From positions 68,203-132,202 of the forward strand of contig JAJYTF010000005.1 of the NCBI GenBank assembly GCA_021793155.1: a stretch of 64,000 nucleotides of DNA, in the 5' to 3' direction. This stretch comes from Pseudomonadota bacterium. Its GTDB lineage: Bacteria > Pseudomonadota > Alphaproteobacteria > Rhodospirillales > Magnetospirillaceae. This document shows positions 43,484 through 52,758 of the stretch, in pieces (position 1 is the first letter of the stretch; every line of letters starts with the position of its first letter). The notes beneath the pieces were generated by a model, which worked only from the letters and a program-made list of their open reading frames with translations, searched no databases and was not told the DNA's origin. The translations under genes and the position numbers were made by a program.

Positions 43484-44707
43484 CTAGCCTTTCGGCGGGA
43501 CCTCTTTCGGCGGAGGCTCCGGCACCCAGCGCATGGGGCATTCGCCGGCATGGCCGTCACGCAGGTCGCGCAGCAACACTCCACGCTGTTCGTTGACCAT
43601 ATGGTCACGGGTGTCGGCGACCGTCTGCCGCACCAGATACGACTGAATGGGGAACTGGTTCGTGTCGAAGCGGAACGCCCCCCGTGTGCTGACGAAATCG
43701 GCCCGGCGCAGGGCGGCGCGCAGCAGATCTTCCTGGGTGAATTTCTTGTCCACCGCCCGCAGTGCCGAGTCCAGCAGCAGGGCGGCGTCGTAGCCCTCGG
43801 CGGCGTAGAGCGACGGCAGGCGGCCATAGTCGGTCTCGAAATCGGCCACCAGCCGGTGGCTGGACGGCGAATCGACGTCGGCACTCCACGGGCCGACGCT
43901 GAAGGCGTCGAGAGCGGCCGGACCGGCCGCGGCAATGACGGTCTGGTCGAAGCTGGTACCGGGCGCGAACAGGCGAAAATCGTTCTTCATCCCGGCCGCG
44001 GCGAACTGCAGGACGAAGTTCACTGCCATGCCGCCGCTATACATGAGATAGACGCCGTCCGGGGCCTGTTCACGGATGCGGCGCAGGGACTCGCCGAATT
44101 CCATCGCCCCTGACCGGCCGAGCACCTCGATCACATTGCCGTTGAAGCTGCGGCGAAAGGCGGCCAGCGCCTCAGCGGCAGCCGGACCACCCGGCCCGAC
44201 AACGGCCAGCGTATGGTATCCCTGGGCTTGCAGATACTGGCCGGCGACGTCCTGCATGGTCTCATTCAGCCCGGCAACCGAGAACAGGTAGGGACTGCAT
44301 TCCTTGCCGGCGAAGCGAGGGGACGGGGCGTTGAGGCTGATGACGAAGGTCTTCGAGGCCACCGCCACCGGTATGGCGGCGGCGCTGACCGCCTCGTCCG
44401 ACGACAACAACAGGACGTGGACGTGATCGGTTTGCGTCAGATGGGCGGCAAGCTGCCGGGCGGTGTCGGCGTTGCGCTTGTCGTCATAAGCCGACAGGCC
44501 GAACTCGATGCCTCCCAGCCGGCCGCCCAGATGCTTGACGGCCAGCTGAAAGCCATCGAGTTGGTCTTGCGCCCGGTTCGCTTCGGCCCCCGACAGCGTG
44601 CCGATGAAACCGATGGTGAAATCGCTCGATCCCGCCAAGGCAGGCGGCGACCATAACGCCGTCAACGAGAGAACCGCGGCGGCGAGCCTTCGGGTGACCC
44701 CGTACAC
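43484..44707 (-). CDS. Periplasmic branched-chain-type ABC substrate-binding protein
   Basis: 407 residues with a signal peptide (RRLAAAVLSLTALWSPPALA). Leu/Ile/Val-binding-like fold (Peripla_BP_6): TIGFIGTLSGAEANRAQDQLDGFQLAVKHLGG, VHVLLLSSDEAVSAAAIPVA, GVYLMYSGGMAVNFVLQFAAAG. The C-terminus is unusual: PMRWVPEPPPKEVPPKG. It has no transporter genes beside it. A function in sensing or transport remains open. Confidence 0.85.
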   Translation of the reverse strand: MYGVTRRLAAAVLSLTALWSPPALAGSSDFTIGFIGTLSGAEANRAQDQLDGFQLAVKHLGGRLGGIEFGLSAYDDKRNADTARQLAAHLTQTDHVHVLLLSSDEAVSAAAIPVAVASKTFVISLNAPSPRFAGKECSPYLFSVAGLNETMQDVAGQYLQAQGYHTLAVVGPGGPAAAEALAAFRRSFNGNVIEVLGRSGAMEFGESLRRIREQAPDGVYLMYSGGMAVNFVLQFAAAGMKNDFRLFAPGTSFDQTVIAAAGPAALDAFSVGPWSADVDSPSSHRLVADFETDYGRLPSLYAAEGYDAALLLDSALRAVDKKFTQEDLLRAALRRADFVSTRGAFRFDTNQFPIQSYLVRQTVADTRDHMVNEQRGVLLRDLRDGHAGECPMRWVPEPPPKEVPPKG

Positions 44708-44721
44708 GGGAGCGTTCCTCC

Positions 44722-47055
44722 TCAGCCGCGCTTTTTCGCGCGGGCGAAGGCTTCGGCCAGAGCGCCCCCGCCAGTTGACGCGGAACCGGGCGCCGAGGAG
44801 GGTGCGGACGGCCGCTGCTGCGGCTGCGATCGACGGTCGTCGCGCCGCGCTTCCCGAGGCGGTTGGCGATCCTTCGGCGCCGCCTGTTCGTTGAGGCGCA
44901 TCGACAGCGCGATGCGTTTGCGCTTGAGGTCTACCTCCAGCACCTTGACCTTTACCAGGTCGCCGGCCTTGACCACGGCGTGAGGATCCTTGACGAAGCG
45001 GTCGGCCATCACCGAGATGTGGACCAGCCCGTCCTGGTGGACACCCACGTCGACGAACGCGCCGAAATTGGTGACGTTGGTCACCACCCCCTCCAGGATC
45101 ATGCCCGGCTGCAGGTCCTTCAGCTCTTCCACCCCTTCCTTGAACGACGCCGTCTTGAACTCGCCCCGCGGATCGCGGCCGGGCTTTTCAAGCTCCGCGA
45201 TGATGTCGGTGATGGTGGGTACGCCGAAGCGGTCGTCGGTGTAGTCGTGAGCGTCGAGCGAGCGCAGGAACGGCACGTCGCCAATCAGTGCCTTGAGCGC
45301 TCGGCCGGTACGAGCGGCAATGCGCTCCACCACCGGATAGGCTTCCGGGTGGACGGCCGAGCCGTCCAGCGGGTTGGCTCCGCCGGCGATGCGCAGAAAG
45401 CCGGCCGCCTGTTCGAAGGCCTTCGGTCCGAGGCGTTCCACGTTGCGCAGCGCGCCGCGCTCAGGGAACGGACCGTGGCTGTCGCGATAGGCGACGATGT
45501 TGCGGGCCAGCACAGGGCCCAGACCGGCGACGCGGGCCAGCAGAGCGGCGGATGCGGTGTTGACGTCGACGCCGACGCCGTTCACGCAGTCTTCCACCAC
45601 CGCGTCCAGCGAACGACCCAGCTGCTGCTGGTCAACGTCATGCTGGTACTGGCCGACACCGATGGCCTTGGGATCGATCTTCACCAACTCGCCCAATGGG
45701 TCCTGCAGGCGGCGGGCGATCGAGACGGCGCCGCGCAGGGTGACGTCGAGGTCGGGGAACTCGGCGGCGGCCGTTTCGGAGGCGGAATAGACCGAGGCGC
45801 CGGCTTCCGACACCACCACGCGGGTCAGACCCAATTCCGGGTAGCGGCGCATCAGGTCGCCCACCAGCTTGTCGGTTTCGCGCGACGCCGTGCCGTTGCC
45901 CACCGCCACCAGCTCGGCCTGGAAGCGCCGGGCCAGCGAGGCAAGTTCAGCGATCGAGCCATCCCAGTCGTTGCGCGGCGGGTGAGGATGGATGACGCCG
46001 GTATGGACCACCTTGCCGGTGCGGTCGATCACCGCCAGCTTGACCCCGGTGCGGATGCCGGGATCGAGACCAATCGTGGCGCGCATGCCAGCCGGGGCGG
46101 CCAGCAGCAGGCTTTTCAGGTTGCGGGCGAAGACTTCGATAGCTTCTGATTCGGCCGCTTCGCGCAGCCGGTTGGTCAGTTCGATCTCCAGATGCAGGTG
46201 GATCTTCACCCGCCAGGCCCAGCGCACCGTTTCCACCAGCCAGGGATCCGCCGGGCGCCCCTGGTCGGCGATGCAAAAGCGCGCGGCGATGCGCCGTTCG
46301 AATTCGCCGGCGATACGGCTGCCGTCCTCTTCATCGGCGGCCTGTAACTTCAAAAGAAGTATCCCTTCGTTCCGGCCACGGAACAAGGCCAGGGCGCGGT
46401 GCGACGGAATGGCGCGGACCGGCTCGCGGTAGTCGAAATAGTCGGCAAACTTGGCGCCCTTCTCGGCCATGCCTTCGGCCAGGCGCGACACCATGATGCC
46501 GGTCTGCCACAGGTGCTCGCGCAAGGCACCCAGCAGGTCGGCGTCTTCGGCCATGCGTTCGATCAGGATCTGCCGCGCGCCGTCCAGCGCCGCCTTGATG
46601 TCGGCCACGCCTTTTTCCGCATCAACGAATGGACCCGCCGCGACCTCCGGCTCCTGACGCGAGTCGTTCAGCAGGGCCTCGGCCAGCGGTTCAAGCCCGG
46701 CCTCGCGGGCGATCTGCGCCTTGGTGCGGCGTTTCGGCTTATAAGGCAGATACAGATCTTCCAGGCGGGCCTTGCTGTCGGCGGCGGCGATCTCGGCACC
46801 CAGCTCGAGCGTCAGCTTGCCCTGCTCCTCAATGGATTTCAGGATCGCGGCTCGCCGATCCTCCAACTCGCGCAGATAGCCCAGGCGCTCCTCCAGCTTT
46901 CGTAGCTGGGTGTCGTCCAGGCCGCCAGTGGCTTCCTTGCGGTAGCGGGCGACGAAAGGAACGGTGTTGCCTTCATCCAGCAGGCGGACGGCGGCTTCCA
47001 CCTGCTGTTCGGCGACTGCAAGCTCCTCGGCAATGCGGCGGCTGATGGTGGTCAT
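44722..47055 (-). CDS. tex: RNA-binding protein Tex
   Basis: 777 residues. The N-terminal helical region is followed by YqgF/RNase H-like ([22 protein letters not shown]), helix-hairpin-helix ([24 protein letters not shown]) and the C-terminal S1 domain ([31 protein letters not shown]), then a basic/Gln/Pro-rich tail (about 45 residues) ending ARAKKRG. Tex is a conserved transcription/RNA accessory factor. Start ATG 47055. It lies 14 bases upstream of the binding-protein gene on the same strand. Confidence 0.94.
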   Translation of the reverse strand: MTTISRRIAEELAVAEQQVEAAVRLLDEGNTVPFVARYRKEATGGLDDTQLRKLEERLGYLRELEDRRAAILKSIEEQGKLTLELGAEIAAADSKARLEDLYLPYKPKRRTKAQIAREAGLEPLAEALLNDSRQEPEVAAGPFVDAEKGVADIKAALDGARQILIERMAEDADLLGALREHLWQTGIMVSRLAEGMAEKGAKFADYFDYREPVRAIPSHRALALFRGRNEGILLLKLQAADEEDGSRIAGEFERRIAARFCIADQGRPADPWLVETVRWAWRVKIHLHLEIELTNRLREAAESEAIEVFARNLKSLLLAAPAGMRATIGLDPGIRTGVKLAVIDRTGKVVHTGVIHPHPPRNDWDGSIAELASLARRFQAELVAVGNGTASRETDKLVGDLMRRYPELGLTRVVVSEAGASVYSASETAAAEFPDLDVTLRGAVSIARRLQDPLGELVKIDPKAIGVGQYQHDVDQQQLGRSLDAVVEDCVNGVGVDVNTASAALLARVAGLGPVLARNIVAYRDSHGPFPERGALRNVERLGPKAFEQAAGFLRIAGGANPLDGSAVHPEAYPVVERIAARTGRALKALIGDVPFLRSLDAHDYTDDRFGVPTITDIIAELEKPGRDPRGEFKTASFKEGVEELKDLQPGMILEGVVTNVTNFGAFVDVGVHQDGLVHISVMADRFVKDPHAVVKAGDLVKVKVLEVDLKRKRIALSMRLNEQAAPKDRQPPREARRDDRRSQPQQRPSAPSSAPGSASTGGGALAEAFARAKKRG

Positions 47056-47323
47056 GATCTCCCGTGGGACAGTGGAGGGAAGAGATGAGGCTTTACCTCA
47101 TCCCCGGCCTGCAGCGCCAGTGCCCTTTCAAGGAATGGGGGGCGGTCGCCGGTTGCCGAGGCAGGGCGATCGCATGATTGTTTCCTCTCAGCCCGATGCA
47201 TCCTTGGCAGCCCCCATGGCCGGCATGGATACCGGGGCGAGGGGCGATCAAGGCCACAAAAAGGAGCCGGGCGGCTTGCGGCCTACCCGGCAAGTTGGAG
47301 GAAGAGACTTGGAAGCCGTGGAC
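47056..47323. other. 268-bp gap upstream of tex
   Basis: No gene or repeat is recognised apart from the 123-bp element that closes it at 47324. It presumably contains the tex promoter. Confidence 0.4.
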
Positions 47324-47446
47324 CTAGTGGGGAGAATCTGACGGATGGTACCGCCACCAGCCGTCGAATTTTCACCACAATTCAATTGGTTGGTGGGCCG
47401 CCTGATCCAGGCGCTTGGGGACCAAGCGTCTGGGGCGGACCACTAG
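47324..47446 (-). mobile_element. 123-bp palindromic MITE-like element, copy 3 (inverted)
   Basis: Reverse orientation relative to copies 1 and 2. Three substitutions separate it from them, all within the last 16 bases of its right end (GATTCTCCCCACTAG versus GATTTTCACCACTAG). The CTAG boundaries are kept. The CTAG at 47443-47446 supplies the TAG stop of the outer-membrane-protein gene on the minus strand. The far hairpin is weakened by the changes, which suggests an older copy. Confidence 0.87.
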
Positions 47447-48303
47447 GCCTTCGGGTTCCACAGCGGAACGACAAACCGTAGGAAGAAACGGGTATCGCCG
47501 TTGCCGTAGGTCGCCTTGTCGGCGCTGACGGAGCTGGCGAGATATGCCTGGACGTTGATCGGGCCAAAGGCATAGCCGACCAGGCCTCCCATCTCGAACA
47601 GATGGGAATTGCCGGTGGGGTCGCCGATTCCGCTGCTAAGGTCATTGGTCCCGAACGCGATCGGGCCGACCTCCCATTTGCCGAAGGTCTTGGTCGCCGT
47701 CAGGTCATAGTTGATGTAGTCGGGATTGCTGAGAAGGTTGGGTGTCTGGTTGTCGCCAACCTTGCCATAGACGACATGCGCGGTCAGATTGTAGCCGTTT
47801 GCCGTATAGGACAGCGCGGCGCGTTCGTTGAATACCCAGTTGTTCGTGGCCAGGCCGGGCGTGTCCATCGGCGCATAGCCGCCGACGAAATTGCTGAAGC
47901 CGAAACCGTTACCAAGATCCCAGGCGACGCCAACCAAAAGCGCAGGATTATAGAGGCCTGCCGTCGAAACCGAGCCCTTTACCCCAACATAATCTTCGGG
48001 AACGGCGACATAGCCCTCGACACGGCCGCCCGCGATCTTCCATGGGGTCGACCACGCCACCACCGGAATATTGACGAAAGCGGTCGTGTTCGCATTCGGC
48101 CCCAGCATGACCATGCTGGAAGTGTCGACAAAATAGATGCCTTCCGGAAGCGGGGCGCCGAGCGCCAAGCCGACTGTTTCGCCGGCCTCGGTCACTGGCA
48201 TTGCCATCGCCACGCCACCCATGGCGTACAGTGATGCTCCACCCACGGCAGCTGCCAGGGCCGCAGCCGCCAAGCCTTTCCTGTGTTTCCGTTCGAGCTT
48301 CAT
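47443..48303 (-). CDS. Outer-membrane protein, MetA-pathway of phenol degradation family
   Basis: 286 residues from ATG 48303 (SD AAGGAAT); upstream in-frame residues are not signal-like. Signal peptide KGLAAAALAAAVGGASLYAMGGVAMA, then PLPEGIYFVDTSSMVMLG and many alternating beta strands ending in FFLRFVVPLWNPKA. This resembles the Phenol_MetA_deg (PF13557) beta-barrel family, possibly for hydrophobic compound uptake. The TAG stop comes from the 123-bp element; the aromatic C-terminal strand is complete, so truncation is slight or none. Confidence 0.8.
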   Translation of the reverse strand: MKLERKHRKGLAAAALAAAVGGASLYAMGGVAMAMPVTEAGETVGLALGAPLPEGIYFVDTSSMVMLGPNANTTAFVNIPVVAWSTPWKIAGGRVEGYVAVPEDYVGVKGSVSTAGLYNPALLVGVAWDLGNGFGFSNFVGGYAPMDTPGLATNNWVFNERAALSYTANGYNLTAHVVYGKVGDNQTPNLLSNPDYINYDLTATKTFGKWEVGPIAFGTNDLSSGIGDPTGNSHLFEMGGLVGYAFGPINVQAYLASSVSADKATYGNGDTRFFLRFVVPLWNPKA

Positions 48304-48583
48304 CGGCGTATTCCTTGAACAATGTGGCGCGCCACGGCTGTAGGACGATGGGTTCGAGGAGGCACCGTGGCGATAATAACTGTAATAATAATCGTGCTGG
48401 CATATATTGTATTTTGGACTTTTGGCCAATGTTGCCACCCAGACACTGTCCAGGGAAAATGCATGACAATACTACTGCATATACAAAGGTAATATTTTTC
48501 TTGAATTACGTGGGCACCAGAAGCCAGTAATATGCGACTTAGGTCGCACTGGCTGCGCAGCCACAACCGGCTAACATCATAGG
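48304..48583. promoter_or_regulatory. Divergent promoter region of the MetA-like and tonB genes
   Basis: A 280-bp AT-rich gap between the divergent outer-membrane and tonB genes. The MetA-like SD is AAGGAAT. No clear operator (for example a Fur box) was recognised. Confidence 0.4.
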
Positions 48584-49405
48584 ATGAATGCAGTTTCGCC
48601 CGAATGGAGTCGCCGGCGACCCCGTCCGTTATGGCTGGGCAGCCTCATCCTATCGTCGGTGATCCATGCGGCGGCGCTCCCCCTGATCGGCGGCGCGTGG
48701 TTTGCCCGCGACAAGACGGTCGAACAGCCTCAGATCGTCGAGGTCACCTTGACCTGGATGGCGCCGGCCGCCGAACCGCAAGCGAAACCCGCACCAGTGA
48801 CGCCTGCCGCCGAATCGATGCCCCACCCCCAATCGATACCGGCAGCCGAGCCGATGCCGGCCGGCCGACCGTCAATCGGCACGCCGCTCCTTGGCGAGCC
48901 CATCCGCCCTCCGCCGAAGGCAGGCGACACCACCGACCGAAGAGCGGCGCCGCATCGCAGGGGCGCCAAGCGGACCAAGCCCCCTCCACCGACGACCCAA
49001 ATGGCCATGGAGGCGCCCCCTTCCCCAGCCGGCAGTCCGGGCCGCACGAATGCGGCGCCGCACCTGGCCGCACCGAGCCCCCCCGCCATGGCAGAACCCT
49101 CGGGGCCAAGCAAGGCGGAAGCGCTGACCCGCTATTCCCGCGGCCTCCTTGACCTACTGGAGCGGCACAAGGTCTATCCTCTGCTATCCCAAAGACGGGG
49201 CGAGCAAGGGACCATCGTCATACGCCTGACACTGGCCGAAGACGGGCACCTGCTCCGCGCCGAGCCGCTTGGCGGCGGCCCTGGCCGCTTGATCGAAGCC
49301 TCGCTGGCCGCCGTACAGGCAGCCGCTCCATTCCCCCCCCTGCCCGCCGAACTCGGCGGCCGTGAGGCGGTATTCAATGTGCCTATTACATACAGGCTTC
49401 AGTGA
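48584..49405 (+). CDS. TonB-family energy transducer
   Basis: 273 residues. One N-terminal anchor (LGSLILSSVIHAAALPLIGG) with the conserved His, a long Pro/Ala/Lys-rich spacer (about 70-180), and the C-terminal TonB domain (YSRGLLDLLERHKVYPLLSQRRGEQGTIVIRLTLAEDGHLLRAEPLGGG). It transmits proton-motive force to outer-membrane receptors. No exbB, exbD or TonB receptor is in the window. Start ATG 48584. Confidence 0.88.
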   Translation: MNAVSPEWSRRRPRPLWLGSLILSSVIHAAALPLIGGAWFARDKTVEQPQIVEVTLTWMAPAAEPQAKPAPVTPAAESMPHPQSIPAAEPMPAGRPSIGTPLLGEPIRPPPKAGDTTDRRAAPHRRGAKRTKPPPPTTQMAMEAPPSPAGSPGRTNAAPHLAAPSPPAMAEPSGPSKAEALTRYSRGLLDLLERHKVYPLLSQRRGEQGTIVIRLTLAEDGHLLRAEPLGGGPGRLIEASLAAVQAAAPFPPLPAELGGREAVFNVPITYRLQ

Positions 49406-49754
49406 TACAGACGTATGACTGGATATCCGGCACCAGGCCTATTGACATTCTCAGGTCTCCGGCTCGATCCGCTGATGGCGCCGATGTGGATCCACCAGGA
49501 GGTTGAAGGATACAGCGAGGTCGACATCGCCGGTCACCCTGCTCAGCGGTGTCAACCGGCACCCGGAACTGGTCCCTTTCCGGCATCTAAAACATGATCC
49601 CTCCCATCCGCTCCGGATGACAGGTCTTTGCCCTGGTGTCCTGGTGGTGGTGCCGGGCGATCGCTGCCGAGCGGCCGAAAGCCGGTCATTTCAGGGCCTG
49701 GATGGCACCGACAAGGCAGATCACCGCACCAAAGCTTGTGGCAGTATACCGGCG
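49406..49754. other. 349-bp gap between tonB and nikR, nothing recognised
   Basis: Convergent space between tonB and nikR. I see no convincing gene, RNA or repeat. Confidence 0.4.
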
Positions 49755-50243
49755 TCAATTCTTCGGCTTGAAATGCACATGCGGGTGCGCATGGCCATGG
49801 TGATGGCCGTGCTCTGGCCCGTGGAAATGCTGCCCGCGCACCAGTTCCGCAGCAACCAGATGCAGGTGGCCATGGCGAACTCCGGTCTCGGCGATCGTCG
49901 CTTCGGCGAATTGGCGGACCGACGGGGCTTCCCCCTGCAGCACCACCACCTCGAGGCAGTTTTCATGATCGAGGTGGACATGCAGGGTCGACAGCATGAG
50001 ATCATGCCGGGCGTGCTGGGCTTCGGTCAGGCGGCGCCCCAATTCCCGCTGGTGGTGGTTGTAGACATAGGACAGGCAACCGACGGCATGGCCCGCTTCG
50101 CCTTCCTCGGCCCGATCCTCCTCGAGCCGCCGGCGCAGCAGGTCACGAATCGCTTCCGACCGGTTCTCGTACCCCTTGCGCCCGATATAGGCGTCGAATT
50201 CCGCCAGCAGCTCGTCGTCCAGGGAAATGGTCACCCGTTCCAT
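49755..50243 (-). CDS. nikR: Nickel-responsive regulator NikR
   Basis: 162 residues from ATG 50243 after GAGAGAGG. The ribbon-helix-helix domain is ERVTISLDDELLAEFDAYIGRKGYENRSEAIRDLLR. The ACT-like nickel domain carries the ligand set in HDLMLSTLHVHLDHENCLEVVVLQG (His, His, His, Cys). The tail is unusually His-rich (HFHGPEHGHHHGHAHPHVHF), which may buffer metal. It is divergent from the NiCoT gene across a perfect NikR operator. Confidence 0.95.
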   Translation of the reverse strand: MERVTISLDDELLAEFDAYIGRKGYENRSEAIRDLLRRRLEEDRAEEGEAGHAVGCLSYVYNHHQRELGRRLTEAQHARHDLMLSTLHVHLDHENCLEVVVLQGEAPSVRQFAEATIAETGVRHGHLHLVAAELVRGQHFHGPEHGHHHGHAHPHVHFKPKN

Positions 50244-50322
50244 GCGCGCCTCTCTCTGCACCATTGCATTATCCGGGAATTACCATACCACCCCTCGGCA
50301 TTGACACGCCTCCGGCAGAGAT

Positions 50323-50350
50323 GTATGAATTATTTACAAATTCTTCATAC
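50323..50350. promoter_or_regulatory. NikR operator
   Basis: GTATGA-N16-TCATAC, the exact published NikR half-sites and spacing, 20 bases upstream of the NiCoT start codon and 79 bases from the nikR start. It should repress nickel uptake when nickel is plentiful. Confidence 0.93.
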
Positions 50351-50370
50351 AGCGACACAGCGAGGCCGCC

Positions 50371-51384
50371 ATGTTGTCACGCAAGACCGTGATCCTGTTG
50401 GCCGCGCTGCTGGCCGCCAACTTGCTGACCTGGGGCTGGGCCCTGCTGGCGTTCCGCGGCTATCCGCTACTGCTCGGCACCGCCTTCCTGGCCTACAGTT
50501 TCGGGCTGCGCCACGCCGTCGACGCCGACCATATCGCGGCGATCGACAACGTGACGCGCAAGCTGATGCAGCAGGGGCAGCGGCCGGTCGAGGTCGGCTT
50601 CTTCTTCTCGCTGGGCCATTCCAGCGTGGTGATCGCGCTGTCGATCGCCATCGCCGCCACCGCCACCGCCCTCCAGACTCGTTTCTCGGCTTTCAAGGAA
50701 TTGGGCGGGATGGTCGGCACTTCGGTTTCCGCCTTCTTCCTGTTCGCCATAGCCTCGGCAAACCTGGCGGTTCTGGTCACCGTCTATCGCGGCTTTCGGG
50801 CCGCCCGGCAGGGCAAACCGCCGGCGGATGAGGATCTGGACCTGCTGCTGGCGGGGCGGGGCCTGCTCAATCGCCTGTTCCGCCGCCTGTTCCGCCTGAT
50901 CGGACGCAGCTGGCACATGTATCCGCTGGGCGTCCTGTTCGGGCTGGGCTTCGACACGGCAACCGAGGTCGGGCTGCTCGGCATCTCGGCGGCGGAAGCG
51001 TCGAAGGGGCTGCCGATCTGGTCGATCCTGGTCTTTCCCGCCCTGTTCACCGCAGGCATGTCGCTGGTGGACACTCTCGACAGCACCCTGATGGTCGGCG
51101 CCTATGGCTGGGCTTTCGCCAAGCCCATCCGCAAGCTGTACTACAACATGACCATCACCCTGGTTTCCGTGCTGGTGGCCTTGCTGGTCGGCGGCATCGA
51201 AATCCTCAGCCTGCTGGCCGACAGGCTCAGCCTGGACGGCCCCCTGTGGTCGGCGATCAGCGGCCTGACCGGAAATTTCAGCCTGGTCGGCCTGCTTATT
51301 CTGGGCATCTTCATCACGTCCTGGCTGATCTCGGTGGTCATCTACCGTATCAAAGGCTATGACGAGATCGAGAGCGTCGCCTGA
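50371..51384 (+). CDS. Nickel/cobalt transporter, NiCoT family
   Basis: 337 residues. The NiCoT signature is HAVDADHIAAIDNVTRKLMQQG, followed by GFFFSLGHSSVV and LGFDTATEVGLL, with about eight membrane segments. High-affinity Ni2+ (or Co2+) uptake permease of the HoxN/NixA type. NikR control is indicated by the operator. No urease or hydrogenase genes are in the window. Confidence 0.95.
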   Translation: MLSRKTVILLAALLAANLLTWGWALLAFRGYPLLLGTAFLAYSFGLRHAVDADHIAAIDNVTRKLMQQGQRPVEVGFFFSLGHSSVVIALSIAIAATATALQTRFSAFKELGGMVGTSVSAFFLFAIASANLAVLVTVYRGFRAARQGKPPADEDLDLLLAGRGLLNRLFRRLFRLIGRSWHMYPLGVLFGLGFDTATEVGLLGISAAEASKGLPIWSILVFPALFTAGMSLVDTLDSTLMVGAYGWAFAKPIRKLYYNMTITLVSVLVALLVGGIEILSLLADRLSLDGPLWSAISGLTGNFSLVGLLILGIFITSWLISVVIYRIKGYDEIESVA

Positions 51385-51397
51385 GGAGATCCAATCG

Positions 51398-51877
51398 ATG
51401 GGCAAGTTCGAAACCCGCCTTGCACAACTGGGCATCATCCTGCCGGCCGCGGCCGCCCCCGCGGCCAATTATGTTCCCGCGGTGCGAAGCGGCAGCCTGC
51501 TTTTCCTGTCCGGCCAACTGCCGTTCACAGATGGCAAGCTGGCGTTTCTGGGCCGGCTGGGTGACACCGTGTCGGTGGAAGACGGCTACCAGGCGGCGCG
51601 GCTCTGCGCCATCAACTTGATCGCCCAGATCCAGGCCGCGGCCTCGACCATCGACCGCGTCGCGCGTATCGTCCGGGTGGGCGGCTTCGTTGCCTGCACG
51701 GCCGACTTCACCGACCAGCCGAAGGTAATCAACGGCGCCTCGGACCTGTTCGTCGCGGTGTTCGGCGACGCCGGCCGCCATGCCCGCGCCGCTGTCGGCT
51801 GCCCCTCCCTACCGCTGGGCGTGCCGGTCGAGGTTGAGGCGGTGGTCGAGTTGGGCGGAGACCCGCTGGCGCAATGA
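51398..51877 (+). CDS. RidA/YjgF-like family protein
   Basis: 159 residues from ATG 51398. The RidA fold pattern is clear: FETRLAQLGIILP, NYVPAVRSGSLLFLSGQLP and VARIVRVGGFVACTADFTDQPKVINGASDLFVAVFGDAGRHARAAVGCPSLPLGVPVEVEAVVEL. The Arg in GRHARAAVG is the catalytic-type Arg. It is a long-subgroup member of the type found beside other genes. Imine/enamine deaminase or other acid-acting role is possible. Coupled to the next gene by ATGA. Confidence 0.85.
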   Translation: MGKFETRLAQLGIILPAAAAPAANYVPAVRSGSLLFLSGQLPFTDGKLAFLGRLGDTVSVEDGYQAARLCAINLIAQIQAAASTIDRVARIVRVGGFVACTADFTDQPKVINGASDLFVAVFGDAGRHARAAVGCPSLPLGVPVEVEAVVELGGDPLAQ

Positions 51878-52758
51878 GCGCGGCGGTCGATATCGCCCGC
51901 CTTCAAAGCTGGATCGGCCGCCAGGAGACGCGGGAGGATACGGTCACACCGGTTCCCGTGGCGGCTTTGGCGGCGACCCTGGACCTGGCGGTTCCGCCGG
52001 CGCGAATCGGCGACGGGCTGCCGCCCCTCTGGCACTGGCTCTATTTCCTGCCCCTGCACCGCCGCTCGGAACTTGGCCCCGACGGCCATGCCAAACGCGG
52101 CGGCTTTCTGCCTCCTGTTCCCTTGCCCAGGCGTATGTGGGCCGGAGGGCGCCTGGAATTCCTGGCCCCATTGCGGGTCGGCGAAACGATCCGGCGGGTT
52201 TCCTCGGTAATGAATGTCACCGAAAAGCGCGGGCGATCCGGCTCGTTGGTTTTCGTCGTAGTCCGGCACGAAATCGTCGGGCCGCAGGGGCTGGCGCTGA
52301 CCGAGGAGCACGACATCGTCTATCGGGAAGGCGGAGCCTTGTCCACGAGCCGACCCGGCACGGCGCTTCCCGCCGATCCGCTGTGGGCGCGCCAGATCGT
52401 CGCCGATGACGTGCTGCTGTTCCGCTACTCCGCCCTGACTTTCAACGGCCATCGCATCCATTACGACCGCCGCTATGCTACCGAGACCGAAGGATATCCG
52501 GGCCTGATCGTCCACGGCCCGCTGATCGCTACCCTGCTGGCCGGACTGGCCGCGGAAGCGATGCCGGAGGCGACCATGTCGACGTTCGAGTTCCGCGCCG
52601 TCGCGCCCGTCTTCGACACTGGGCCGTTCCGCATTGCCGGACGGCCCGACGGGGCGCCGGAACGTCTGCTGCTGTGGGCGGAAACGGCCGAGGGCCACCT
52701 GGCGATGGAGGCCAGGGCGACGATGGTCACCCCACCAACACGGCCAAGCTGTGGATGA
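51874..52758 (+). CDS. MaoC/FAS1-like hot-dog dehydratase, mesaconyl-C4-CoA hydratase-like
   Basis: 294 residues. Double hot-dog protein. The N-terminal half has ARIGDGLPPLWHWLYFLP and RRMWAGGRLEFLAPLRVGE. The C-terminal catalytic stretch is LFRYSALTFNGHRIHYDRRYATETEGYPGLIVHGPL (Asp/His pair). It resembles hydratases for C4-CoA thioesters; the real substrate is unknown. The 3' end overlaps the convergent DUF445 gene by 32 bases. Confidence 0.83.
   Translation: MSAAVDIARLQSWIGRQETREDTVTPVPVAALAATLDLAVPPARIGDGLPPLWHWLYFLPLHRRSELGPDGHAKRGGFLPPVPLPRRMWAGGRLEFLAPLRVGETIRRVSSVMNVTEKRGRSGSLVFVVVRHEIVGPQGLALTEEHDIVYREGGALSTSRPGTALPADPLWARQIVADDVLLFRYSALTFNGHRIHYDRRYATETEGYPGLIVHGPLIATLLAGLAAEAMPEATMSTFEFRAVAPVFDTGPFRIAGRPDGAPERLLLWAETAEGHLAMEARATMVTPPTRPSCG

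Noticed and set aside
44863-46149. Plus-strand open frame opposite tex
   Set aside because: Antisense of the conserved Tex core with no domain pattern of its own.
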